8,388 bases of DNA from an uncultured Candidatus Melainabacteria bacterium (GCA_934693215.1 CAKUVB010000071.1:1-8388); one strand, 5' to 3'. Shown: positions 1-5,868, counted from the stretch's first letter. Notes: generated by a model from the sequence alone, not told the origin. Made by a program: numbers and translations.

Positions 1-77
1 GAAAGTTTAATCTTTTGCTATACATCAATTTATACAATATTTCATATAATTGATTATTCAAACTTTACTATCGGCAT
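1..77 (+). repeat. Direct repeat, left copy (matches 4264-4340)
   Basis: Bases 1-77 match 4264-4340 exactly in the same orientation; the repeat probably continues left of the window. The two copies are 4263 bp apart and bracket the phage cassette and the repeat-rich spacer. Confidence 0.9.
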
Positions 78-93
78 CACAACCAATAGCTAA
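1..93 (+). CDS. 3' end of a fourth copy of the small membrane-protein family (partial, runs off left edge)
   Basis: Only the last 30 codons are in the window, ending at TAA 91-93. The encoded tail (ESLIFCYTSIY... ending GITTNS) is the C-terminal part of the third membrane segment of the paralogue at 3943-4353. Bases 1-77 are identical to 4264-4340, so the two copies duplicated recently or were homogenised. After base 77 the copies differ: this one ends in TNS encoded by sequence resembling an interspersed repeat, the other in IK. Function unknown; see the complete copies. Whether the gene is intact upstream cannot be seen. Confidence 0.75.
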   Translation, partial: ESLIFCYTSIYTIFHIIDYSNFTIGITTNS

Positions 94-98
94 GTAAT
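75..98 (+). repeat. Interspersed-repeat-like segment at the end of the partial gene
   Basis: The segment ending AATAGCTAAGTAAT (85-98) matches AATAACTAAGTAAT at 6455-6468 with one difference, and both follow a CATCA(C/T)..ACAA stretch. The last codons and stop of the partial membrane gene therefore lie in a sequence that recurs elsewhere in the window outside genes. Confidence 0.5.
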
Positions 99-122
99 AA
101 CCCCCACAGAGTAAAACATTCA

Positions 123-153
123 TCAGGTCGTCATAGAATCTATAACGACCTGA
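123..153 (-). terminator. Strong stem-loop 12 bp after the portal gene; possible terminator
   Basis: Arms 123-136 and 140-153 pair over 13 of 14 positions (TCAGGTCGT against ACGACCTGA, one mismatch, then ATAG/CTAT) around a 3-base loop. It lies just past the portal stop codon, where an operon terminator would be expected. No uninterrupted U-tract follows on the minus strand (only TTTT several bases later), so it may be a weak terminator or a 3'-end protecting structure. Confidence 0.45.
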
Positions 154-164
154 CAGAAAAAACT

Positions 165-1961
165 TTACCCGACTTGTGCTTGCTCAACAGATGCAGGAAC
201 TTGAGGAGTTTCTGTAACAGGTTGTTGAGGGATTTGTGCATTTTGCGTTAAAAATCTTTCAGGATTTTCAACACCTTTTTGTTCAAAATACCAAACAAAA
301 ATTTCAGGCAAATCTAATGTAATTTTTTGAGAAAATTTATCAATAGCCTGAACAAGCAAATCTGCTTTACTAGATTTTTCATTAATCATAGTTCTATCAG
401 AATAAGTATATTTATAATCCGCTTGTCGAACACTATCATCAATCTCAATCAATTCTTTTTGATTATTTTTATTTATATAAACCGTTTCAATACCTGATTT
501 AAAATCAGCACACAGTTTAGCAACATTTTTAACATTCGGAATAATCAAATATTGATTAATAATATCCAAAAGCATTGCAAGACGTGTCATTTGCCCTTGC
601 GTTTTTGTTGTGATTTCAGTAGCAGTTTTTACAGAATCTTCATCTATCCCAATCATACTAGGATATATCCCTGATACTTCTGACATTAAACTATCTAGAA
701 AAGAAATATCATTAGAAAATACTGTATGCTCAAACGTCAGTTGTTTAAATGCAGCAGACGGCGAAAGATTATCCCCATATTCGATAATTTTCCCCGGGTA
801 GAGATTTATTTCTTCCTGTGTAAAAAATCCTTCAGGTGCAAGTAATGGAGGATTTTCTGAAAGAGCTTGCATATTGAGAGTTCTATTAAACAAATCTTCT
901 TGAGCATGAGCAATAGATAGAATCGAATAAAGTGGCGAAATACCTCTTTTAGACTCTGGGTCTTGAATAAAAGTACCATAAGTAAATGGATTTATAATTG
1001 TTTCATTCTTTTTAAACCTCACTAGGTATTTCCTTGCAACAACAACAGCATGCCAGTTCTTCAGGATAGTACCGTCAGGGAGTTTCAAATCTCCCCAATG
1101 CTCAAGTATTTCAACAGTTTGTCCGTCAACAACTTCATCAAGATGTTTTTTCACATCTTTGTTATATGGTTCATTGTTAGTTTTTACTAAATTTTTAATT
1201 TCTCTAGCGGTCAAACTGTCAATAGAATAAAGCTGATTATTAATAATATCTTGAGGACATTTAAACGAACGGTATATTTTAGGGCAATCGTCCCAGTTAT
1301 CTTTTTGAGAAACATCAAACACAAGGTTTGCAGGATTCACAGGATATATAAACGGATTATCGTATATTTTCTTTGAATCAGTCCAATAATTTTTTCCTTG
1401 CGACATAGCTTCCATAACTCTAGGAAGTTTTTGAAAATCATCAGAAAAAATATTTTTAAAAAACTCAATAGGACGTCGGTATTCTTCATAGCGTTTTTTC
1501 CAAGCTGTAAAAGAAATCAATTCCCCGTATAATAATGCATTGTCAATAACTGTATCACAAGTTTTTTGATAATTCATTTTTTCTAAGATATCTACTAACA
1601 TAGCTTTTTGCTTGTTAGAAAAATTATCACTATCTTGATTTTCTCCAGATACGTCAAACATAGAATTCACATTAGAATACACATTTCTCCAAATAAATGC
1701 TTTTAGAGTTTGGTAAAACATAAATAATTTACACATTTTTATTTTAGATTTCCAGTTCGTATTTTTATCCGAGGTATTTGTTACAAACTTATTTTTAAAG
1801 AAAATCTCGTCAATTAAGGCATTGGAATTTTGAAGATTTTGACTTCGTTTTTCGTTATAGATTTTAAAATTTTCAGTAATTGATTTTACTAAAGAATTTT
1901 CATCGCCTTTAGAGAGCTTTTTTATAGAATTTTCTTTTTGTATTAAATATTCAAATGACAT
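165..1961 (-). CDS. Phage portal protein (podovirus-like)
   Basis: Portal proteins form the dodecameric ring at one capsid vertex through which DNA is packaged and ejected. The 598-residue length suits podoviral (P22/T7-type) portals. Recognisable portal-like stretches are: YGELISFTAW (about 145-154), a NPFIYPVNPANLVFDVS segment (202-218), GISPLYSILSIAHAQEDLFNR (340-360), where portals have a conserved GxSPL-type helix, and KTATEI (445-450) before the long helical stem region. The C-terminus is a Gln/Pro-rich tail, common in portals. Start: an in-frame ATG lies five codons upstream, but the ATG at 1959-1961 has AAAGGTGAT immediately before it, matching the 16S tail, and is preferred. It is last in a four-gene operon, 14 bp after the preceding stop. 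Terminase and capsid genes, which normally flank a portal, are absent. Family call made from sequence pattern, not alignment. Confidence 0.8.
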   Translation of the reverse strand: MSFEYLIQKENSIKKLSKGDENSLVKSITENFKIYNEKRSQNLQNSNALIDEIFFKNKFVTNTSDKNTNWKSKIKMCKLFMFYQTLKAFIWRNVYSNVNSMFDVSGENQDSDNFSNKQKAMLVDILEKMNYQKTCDTVIDNALLYGELISFTAWKKRYEEYRRPIEFFKNIFSDDFQKLPRVMEAMSQGKNYWTDSKKIYDNPFIYPVNPANLVFDVSQKDNWDDCPKIYRSFKCPQDIINNQLYSIDSLTAREIKNLVKTNNEPYNKDVKKHLDEVVDGQTVEILEHWGDLKLPDGTILKNWHAVVVARKYLVRFKKNETIINPFTYGTFIQDPESKRGISPLYSILSIAHAQEDLFNRTLNMQALSENPPLLAPEGFFTQEEINLYPGKIIEYGDNLSPSAAFKQLTFEHTVFSNDISFLDSLMSEVSGIYPSMIGIDEDSVKTATEITTKTQGQMTRLAMLLDIINQYLIIPNVKNVAKLCADFKSGIETVYINKNNQKELIEIDDSVRQADYKYTYSDRTMINEKSSKADLLVQAIDKFSQKITLDLPEIFVWYFEQKGVENPERFLTQNAQIPQQPVTETPQVPASVEQAQVG

Positions 1962-1975
1962 ATAATCACCTTTCA

Positions 1976-2290
1976 TTAAATTTTTTCAAAATCAATCCCC
2001 TCAATAACATTAATTTGAGGTTCATTGTCTTGTACAGAATTATTTTTATCAAGATTAAGAGCAAGCCTTTGCCCTTTTTGAATTTTCCCAATAGCAGAGA
2101 TTAAAAAATCAAGAGTAGCGATAATATTTTTAGATAACTCTAACGGATTTTCATTATAATTTTCAATCTCAATCAGGAAATTTTTCAATAGAATTTCGAC
2201 CGATTCAAGAGCAGTATTAAACAAGTTCACATGCCAGCAATTTATCTTGACTTTGTCGAACTCTTTTTCAGTTTTTTTCTTTTTTTTCAT
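1976..2290 (-). CDS. Small Lys-rich, helical phage-operon protein of unknown function
   Basis: This 104-residue protein starts with a poly-Lys/acidic stretch (MKKKKKTEKEFDK), followed by a predicted helical body (about 20-85) with regular hydrophobic spacing and an IGKIQKGQRLALNLD segment, then an acidic tail. No signal peptide or membrane segment is visible. It sits directly upstream of the portal gene in the same operon. A GTGAG motif 6 nt before ATG may serve as ribosome site. A basic small protein next to a portal could be a small-terminase-like or head-assembly factor, but I see no HTH I can defend, so the function stays open. Confidence 0.6.
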   Translation of the reverse strand: MKKKKKTEKEFDKVKINCWHVNLFNTALESVEILLKNFLIEIENYNENPLELSKNIIATLDFLISAIGKIQKGQRLALNLDKNNSVQDNEPQINVIEGIDFEKI

Positions 2291-2325
2291 AAATTTCTCA
2301 CTTCGTTTTTTAAATTATTTTTTTA

Positions 2326-2961
2326 TCAAGAAAACTTCAAATTCTTCATAATTTCAGAATCAGTTTTTCTCCAACTGTTCACAAAATTCAACCAATCAAG
2401 AGCAGAATCAGTATTTTTCTGAGTAGAATATGTTTGTTTTGAGGCATTACTTTTACTTGTGTTAAGAGATTGAGCTTGGTTGTTACTTATGACATTATAA
2501 CCTTGCATATATGCATTCAATAGATTGTTAATCATATTTGCAGTATTGTCTTGAGAATCTGCAAGCAGATTATTTACATAGTTAGCCATTTCATTTGTTG
2601 CTTGCTTAGATGCGTTGTTGTACATATCAGTAGCTTGACTAGAACGAATCATATTCCTTTTAGTTAATGGATTTATAATGTTATTTTCCATATTTGCATA
2701 CATTTGGTTGTTCAAATTTGTTTGGAAACTTTTTAATTTAGCTTGATTTGTTGTAGAATTTAGCGTTGGGTTAAGATACTCATTCAAAAGATTTCCAATA
2801 TTTTGGTTAACATTATCATAAATTGTTTTTAGAGCAGTACCATTTTGAAAATTTGTAGTAGTTCCTGCATTGTTAGTGGTTGAGGTAACATACGGATTAG
2901 ATGTAGTAGTATTCCCAAGAGTAGTGTTTTGTGTTGAATTGTTTTTAGAAGAACCTCCCAT
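2326..2961 (-). CDS. Asn/Thr-rich probable phage virion protein (ejection or tail-associated)
   Basis: 211 residues. The first ~40 residues are low-complexity Ser/Thr/Asn/Gly (MGGSSKNNSTQNTTLGNTTT), the rest is strongly helical and Asn/Gln/Ala-rich, with NMIRSSQATDMYNNAS (103-118) and NNLLNAYMQGYNVISNNQAQS (145-165). A glycine-rich start followed by a long helical body with an RSS motif resembles small podoviral tail or DNA-ejection proteins; this is inference from style and position. The frame is open for 24 codons upstream, but that extension lies inside the preceding gene. The ATG at 2959-2961 has AGAAAGGA 7-8 nt upstream and starts 1 nt after that gene's TGA, so the two are translationally coupled. 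Confidence 0.6.
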   Translation of the reverse strand: MGGSSKNNSTQNTTLGNTTTSNPYVTSTTNNAGTTTNFQNGTALKTIYDNVNQNIGNLLNEYLNPTLNSTTNQAKLKSFQTNLNNQMYANMENNIINPLTKRNMIRSSQATDMYNNASKQATNEMANYVNNLLADSQDNTANMINNLLNAYMQGYNVISNNQAQSLNTSKSNASKQTYSTQKNTDSALDWLNFVNSWRKTDSEIMKNLKFS

Positions 2962-2962
2962 T

Positions 2963-3358
2963 TCACATTCCTTTCTGACATAAGTCCTTTTTGTAGTAAA
3001 CAAATAAATCATCTGATATTTTCTTAAACCCACATTTTAACAATAGATAAATTGCAGGCTTTTTATTAGATTCTGCATAAATATTTGTGTTGAACCACTC
3101 AAATATTTTTTTCACAGCTTTGATATTAAAATTATGAAACCCACGAATAGCAAACCCATTCATGTATAGCTTTTTATATTTTTCAAAAATATATATGCAA
3201 CCAATAAGTTTTTTATTTTGGTAAAAAGAATAAAAAAACGTATTTTTTATAATTTGATTAAAAGAGACATCATCACCAATTAAATTTTGATATTTTTTAT
3301 ATAATTTTTTACACGCATAAAAATCAAAATTTTCATTTGCAGGTATTCTTATTTCCAT
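2963..3358 (-). CDS. GNAT-like acetyltransferase-fold protein of the phage cassette
   Basis: 131 residues, close to a minimal GNAT fold. The pattern is an N-terminal helical part (about 12-42), a β-hairpin with SFYQNKKLIGCIYIFEKY (44-61), then LYMNGFAIRGFHNFNIKAVKKIFEWF (64-89), and NIYAESNKKPAIYLLLKCGFKKI (92-114), which matches the GNAT motif B ending in 'Y..L.k.GF'. The acetyl-CoA loop consensus (R/Q-x-x-G-x-G/A) is degenerate here (RGFHNF), so catalysis is uncertain. Small GNAT-like proteins are often seen beside podoviral structural genes. First gene of the minus-strand operon. An in-frame TTG two codons upstream (3362-3364) is possible, but the ATG at 3356-3358 preceded by AAAGGG is preferred. 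Confidence 0.7.
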   Translation of the reverse strand: MEIRIPANENFDFYACKKLYKKYQNLIGDDVSFNQIIKNTFFYSFYQNKKLIGCIYIFEKYKKLYMNGFAIRGFHNFNIKAVKKIFEWFNTNIYAESNKKPAIYLLLKCGFKKISDDLFVYYKKDLCQKGM

Positions 3359-3402
3359 ATCCAACCACCCTTTCTTTAATCAATATTTAGTTTTATTAGC
3401 AA

Positions 3403-3590
3403 TCATCACAAACCATGTCATTACGGGACTTGTCATTCAGAGCCGTAGGCGAAGAATCTCATACAAACCCAATCAGTCATTCCGTACTTGATACGGAATC
3501 CGTCAATGCCGATTATTCATACATCAAACTTACAAACCCTTCTTTAATTTACTGGATTGCTTCAAAATCAAAGATTTTTCGCAATGACGT
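3403..3590. repeat. Cluster of short interspersed repeats
   Basis: Three elements in a row. 3432-3464: GTCATTCAGAGCCG...GGCGA.GAATCTC, repeated at 3842, 5242 and 6302. 3479-3499: inverted repeat ATTCCGTA-cttga-TACGGAAT, with a near copy at 6389-6409. 3556-3585: nested hairpin with outer ATTGC/GCAAT and inner AAAATC/GATTTT, the inverted form of the 'CATTGCGAG...GCAATCC' element at 6259-6286. These resemble the genomic SIR/REP-type hairpin repeats found between genes in many bacterial chromosomes. The plus-strand open frame running through them (3415-3816) is a translation of the repeats. Confidence 0.75.
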
Positions 3591-3620
3591 ATTTAACTTG
3601 CAGATATTACAAATAGACTA

Positions 3621-3703
3621 CAGTCACTTAATGAAACAGCGGAAAAACTCGTGTTGTTTGAGCGGTAGCGAGTTCACGAGTTTTGGGTTGAATTTAGTGA
3701 CTG
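3621..3703. repeat. Long imperfect inverted repeat
   Basis: Outer arms CAGTCACT (3621-3628) and AGTGACTG (3696-3703) and inner arms AAAACTCGTG (3644-3653) and CACGAGTTTT (3675-3684) are perfect complements, separated by partly complementary sequence. Folds as a single cruciform or RNA hairpin with a 21-base loop. No coding capacity is evident. Confidence 0.75.
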
Positions 3704-3733
3704 TTTTTAGTCGGCGTTGTTTTTCTTTCTTAT

Positions 3734-3781
3734 CCAATGTTCTTTCTTTTTTCTTCGCAATAAAAAAGAAAGAATATTTGG
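3734..3781. repeat. Pyrimidine/purine inverted repeat, 13-bp perfect stem
   Basis: TTCTTTCTTTTTT (3740-3752) is perfectly complementary to 3762-3774 around a 9-base loop. The stem extends with CCAA/TTGG at the base after a 2-base mismatch. It lies between the 3621-3703 inverted repeat and the hairpin at 3790-3810. It is of the 'TTTCTTT...AAAGAAA' type of intergenic repeat seen in many bacteria. Confidence 0.75.
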
Positions 3782-3789
3782 TGCGGGGT

Positions 3790-3810
3790 TTGGGGTTGCA
3801 TAAACCCCAA
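3790..3810. repeat. GC-rich hairpin
   Basis: TTGGGGTT (3790-3797) pairs with AACCCCAA (3803-3810) around a 5-base loop. It is the third consecutive inverted repeat in this spacer. It lacks a T-tract on either side, so it is not a standard terminator. Confidence 0.7.
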
Positions 3811-3841
3811 TTATAAAATAACCAACATTAACAGATTTTAC

Positions 3842-4010
3842 GTCATTCAGAGCCGACAGGCGAAGAATCTCATACACTCCCCACAAAAAACTGAAAATAT
3901 ATACATACATTTAATAAAAATATAAAGTATAATAAAAACACTATGGAAACACTTAAAACCTTATACCAAAGCTTTATTTCACTTAAAAAATACTTCTGGA
4001 CACATTATTT
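3842..4010 (+). repeat. Duplicated block, copy 1: interspersed repeat + promoter + 5' end of paralogue A
   Basis: The block is nearly identical to 5242-5410. It starts with GTCATTCAGAGCCG, continues through CTCATACACTCCCCAC, an AT-rich promoter segment and the first ~22 codons of the membrane gene. Differences are a few substitutions and 1-base indels that cancel out. The homology fades in the first membrane segment. The repeat element was therefore copied together with promoter and gene start. Confidence 0.85.
3928..3933 (+). promoter_or_regulatory. Predicted -10 box of paralogue A, very close to ATG
   Basis: A perfect TATAAT ends 9 nt before the ATG at 3943. A transcript starting about 7 nt downstream of the -10 would have a leader of only a few bases. 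No Shine-Dalgarno sequence lies before the ATG (all A/T-rich), which agrees with leaderless or near-leaderless translation. No good -35 is visible at 16-18 bp. The box is conserved at 5328-5333 before paralogue B. Confidence 0.5.
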
Positions 4011-4353
4011 AATGAGTATAGGTTGGATAATTTTCATTTCTTCAATATGTTGTATTGCAATATATGATAACATTGATTATGTAACATTATTATTAATAAG
4101 TCTTTGCACAATTACAACATTAATTATCTTTGGTATCCCATTTATATTTATAATTATTGCAGATAAAATTTCTATAGAATCAACCTGTATAAATTTAAAC
4201 TTCCTAAATAAGAACCCAATTTATCATCTGATTTGGCAATGTGGCATTGTTTTAATTCTTGTTGAAAGTTTAATCTTTTGCTATACATCAATTTATACAA
4301 TATTTCATATAATTGATTATTCAAACTTTACTATCGGCATTACAATCAAATAA
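3943..4353 (+). CDS. Small three-helix membrane protein, paralogue A
   Basis: 136 residues, function unknown. A constant amphipathic N-terminus (METLKTLYQSFISLKKYF) precedes predicted membrane segments at about 22-42, 47-73 and 97-124. A short polar loop (74-95) ends in NKNPIYHLIWQCGI, which corresponds to IKFIYSxIYN.xW..GI in paralogues B and C. No signal peptidase site or catalytic motif is visible. The first ~30 residues are shared with B and C; the middle and C-terminal parts differ strongly. The 3' end matches the partial copy at 1-93. Expression probably comes from the TATAAT 9 nt upstream of the ATG. The final 37 bp overlap the convergent gene at 4317-5159. Family size and membrane topology resemble superinfection-exclusion or bacteriocin-immunity proteins, but nothing in the sequence proves this. 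Confidence 0.8.
   Translation: METLKTLYQSFISLKKYFWTHYLMSIGWIIFISSICCIAIYDNIDYVTLLLISLCTITTLIIFGIPFIFIIIADKISIESTCINLNFLNKNPIYHLIWQCGIVLILVESLIFCYTSIYTIFHIIDYSNFTIGITIK
4264..4340 (+). repeat. Direct repeat, right copy (matches 1-77)
   Basis: Exact 77-bp match to the left edge of the window, within the 3' end of paralogue A. Same orientation as the left copy, so homologous recombination would delete or duplicate the 4263-bp unit between them. Confidence 0.9.
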
Positions 4354-5159
4354 TTTTTTAACTTTTTTCTATATTGTTGCTGATAAGCATTGTTGTTAAT
4401 TGACTTTGATATTACTTCATTTGATAGAACTTTCAACTCATTAACATTATGCACATTTAGTATTTTATTCAATAAGTCTAATTTTTTATGTTCAAAATCA
4501 TAAGCATCAATAATCATTCCACATATAGCACCATAATTATAATGTAAATTATACAATGTTGCATGTCCTAGAGTTAAACGTATATCAGAAGTATAATTAA
4601 ATGCTATAGGTAATTTTTTATTTTTCAATTCTCCACTTTTTATTTTTAACATATTTCTTTGAATAATATCATTAAACTCAGGAGATTCTAATATTTTAAT
4701 ATATAGAGAAGAACCAAATTGTGGAGTTACAATAGCTGTATTATCATCTATTGCTAAATCACAAGTTTCTTTTAATACCGCTTTCAACTTACTAGAAAGC
4801 TTACCAAATGTTGTATACGTATTTTCTCTATCAAATTTTTTAACATCTTCAAAATTTAATGCAAGCCCATAATATTTAAAAAATACAGTTGAAAGTCTTA
4901 ACTTTTCAGCAACAAAAGCTTGGATTCTATAAAAATCACCATTATTAACTCGCTGTTCAATATTTGTTAAAATTTTATCAATATCATTAACCCATAAATT
5001 AGCAGCAGCTCCAACAAGTCCTTTTCTCGATTTATGTCTTTCAGAACCGCCATCATGCTTTGCACCACAAGTACGCACATAACTAGAAACTTCTGTTCCG
5101 TCAGAACGAGTATAACCACTCACCGCATAACTTCCAACACAATTTGTCTTATTTGTCAT
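4317..5159 (-). CDS. Unknown accessory protein with GYTRSDGTEV N-terminal motif and DAYDF motif
   Basis: 280 residues, family not recognised with certainty. An N-terminal motif VSGYTRSDGTEVSSYVRTCGAKH (13-35) resembles the short GYTRxDGTxVxxYxR motif that I associate with phage and mobile-element proteins. Next comes a basic linker (41-46), a helical region (50-140), and a C-terminal part (about 185-280) with alternating strand-like segments: SDIRLTLGHATLYN (191-204), GAICGMIIDAYDF (210-222), then NNNAYQQQ (255-262) and KLKNYLIVMPI (266-276). DxYDF recalls the DxYD active-site segment of colicin M-type toxins, but the His-Arg that should follow is missing, so this is only a hint. No signal peptide. 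GGAG lies 6-7 nt before ATG. The last codons overlap the 3' end of paralogue A on the other strand. Confidence 0.75.
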   Translation of the reverse strand: MTNKTNCVGSYAVSGYTRSDGTEVSSYVRTCGAKHDGGSERHKSRKGLVGAAANLWVNDIDKILTNIEQRVNNGDFYRIQAFVAEKLRLSTVFFKYYGLALNFEDVKKFDRENTYTTFGKLSSKLKAVLKETCDLAIDDNTAIVTPQFGSSLYIKILESPEFNDIIQRNMLKIKSGELKNKKLPIAFNYTSDIRLTLGHATLYNLHYNYGAICGMIIDAYDFEHKKLDLLNKILNVHNVNELKVLSNEVISKSINNNAYQQQYRKKLKNYLIVMPIVKFE

Positions 5160-5160
5160 A

Positions 5161-5173
5161 ATTTACTCCATTC
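5161..5173 (-). promoter_or_regulatory. Ribosome binding site shared with the gene at 6587-6949
   Basis: The minus strand reads GAATGGAGTAAAT just before the ATG at 5159, containing GGAG. The same 13 bases precede the start of the 120-residue gene (6954-6966). This supports both start codons and may reflect common origin of the two leaders. Confidence 0.55.
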
Positions 5174-5241
5174 TTATCATTTCTTATTTCCACAAACCCC
5201 ATCATCACAAGCAATAGCAAAACAATCCAAAACACCAAACA

Positions 5242-5410
5242 GTCATTCAGAGCCGTAGGCGATGAATCTCATACACTCCCCACAAAAAAAACGAAAATAT
5301 ATATATACATTTAATAAAAATATAAAGTATAATAAAAATACTATGGAAACACTTAAAACCTTATACCAAAGCTTCATTTCACTTAAAAAATACTTCTGGA
5401 CACATTGTTT
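5242..5410 (+). repeat. Duplicated block, copy 2: interspersed repeat + promoter + 5' end of paralogue B
   Basis: Counterpart of 3842-4010. It begins with the GTCATTCAGAGCCG element directly next to CTCATACACTCCCCAC and the AT-rich promoter. The stretch before it (from about 5221, AACAATCCAAAACACC) also recurs at 6284-6297, so a longer interspersed-repeat consensus is present here. Confidence 0.85.
5328..5333 (+). promoter_or_regulatory. Predicted -10 box of paralogues B-C
   Basis: TATAAT in the same position as before paralogue A, 9 nt from ATG 5343, within an unchanged 20-bp context. No ribosome site precedes B. Conservation between the two blocks argues that this element is functional and drives B and probably C. 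Confidence 0.5.
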
Positions 5411-5440
5411 AATGGCTATTGGCTGGATTGTATTTTTTGC
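5336..5440 (+). repeat. 105-bp exact direct repeat, copy at start of paralogue B (matches 5764-5868)
   Basis: Begins 7 nt before ATG and covers the first 32-33 codons. It is identical to 5764-5868, and identity stops abruptly where the protein sequences begin to diverge. Perfect DNA identity, including silent sites, next to strongly different downstream sequence suggests recent tandem duplication or gene conversion restricted to the 5' end. Confidence 0.95.
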
Positions 5441-5741
5441 TTCTCTTGTAATAGGCTTGATAAGTTGTTTTTATTACTACCTCGTAGGTATATTTATGTT
5501 TTCTATGGTAACTTATTATCTTACAAAATTTGTAATTACTTATTTAGAAATACCAATATTATTAATCATTTTTATTGAAACTGGTATTAAAGAATATAAT
5601 AAATATAAGAAGAATTCTCTACACATAAAATTTATTTACAGTCGTATTTATAATCTTTTTTGGCTATGTGGAATATGTTTATTTATTTTTGACATATTAT
5701 TTTGTGTCATAGTTACGATTCAACTCATACTTAACTACTAA
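5343..5741 (+). CDS. Small membrane protein, paralogue B
   Basis: 132 residues, function unknown. The N-terminus METLKTLYQSF...WTHCLMAIGWIVFFASL is identical to paralogue C for 35 residues. Predicted membrane segments fall at about 22-42, 45-80 (long, possibly two, ending PILLIIFIET) and 105-130. A charged loop GIKEYNKYKKNS (81-92) is followed by the family signature IKFIYSRIYN.FW.CGI (95-111). The frame is open 27 codons further upstream, but that stretch lies in the interspersed repeat and promoter block; the ATG at 5343 is fixed by the conserved start shared with A and C. No Shine-Dalgarno is present; translation is probably leaderless or nearly so. C follows 29 bp downstream. Confidence 0.8.
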   Translation: METLKTLYQSFISLKKYFWTHCLMAIGWIVFFASLVIGLISCFYYYLVGIFMFSMVTYYLTKFVITYLEIPILLIIFIETGIKEYNKYKKNSLHIKFIYSRIYNLFWLCGICLFIFDILFCVIVTIQLILNY

Positions 5742-5763
5742 GATTAATTAACTATAAAAAGGC

Positions 5764-5868
5764 AAATACTATGGAAACACTTAAAACCTTATACCAAAGC
5801 TTCATTTCACTTAAAAAATACTTCTGGACACATTGTTTAATGGCTATTGGCTGGATTGTATTTTTTGC
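5764..5868 (+). repeat. 105-bp exact direct repeat, copy at start of paralogue C
   Basis: Second copy of 5336-5440, 428 bp downstream. It includes the AAATACT before the ATG but not the TATAAT promoter, so the duplicated unit lost or never carried the promoter here. Confidence 0.95.

Noticed and set aside
2962..3033. Upstream extension of the Asn/Thr-rich protein by 24 codons
   Set aside because: Lies within the coding region of the preceding gene; the ATG at 2959-2961 has a good ribosome site and couples to the upstream stop.
75..3416. Phage attachment sites (CATCACAACCAAT at 75-87 versus CATCACAAACCAT at 3404-3416)
   Set aside because: The short similarity is explained by interspersed-repeat sequence also present near 5202 and 6442; there is no integrase or tRNA.
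3415..3816. Plus-strand open frame of 133 codons
   Set aside because: It reads straight through interspersed repeats and the hairpin array. Its N-terminal part recurs in fragments in another repeat cluster (6274-6459), and there is no ribosome site.
3707..3910. Minus-strand open frame of 67 codons
   Set aside because: Covers inverted repeats and the promoter block of paralogue A on the opposite strand; no start context.
5262..5342. Upstream extension of paralogue B by 27 codons
   Set aside because: The extension reads the interspersed repeat and promoter; all paralogues share the start at METLKTL.
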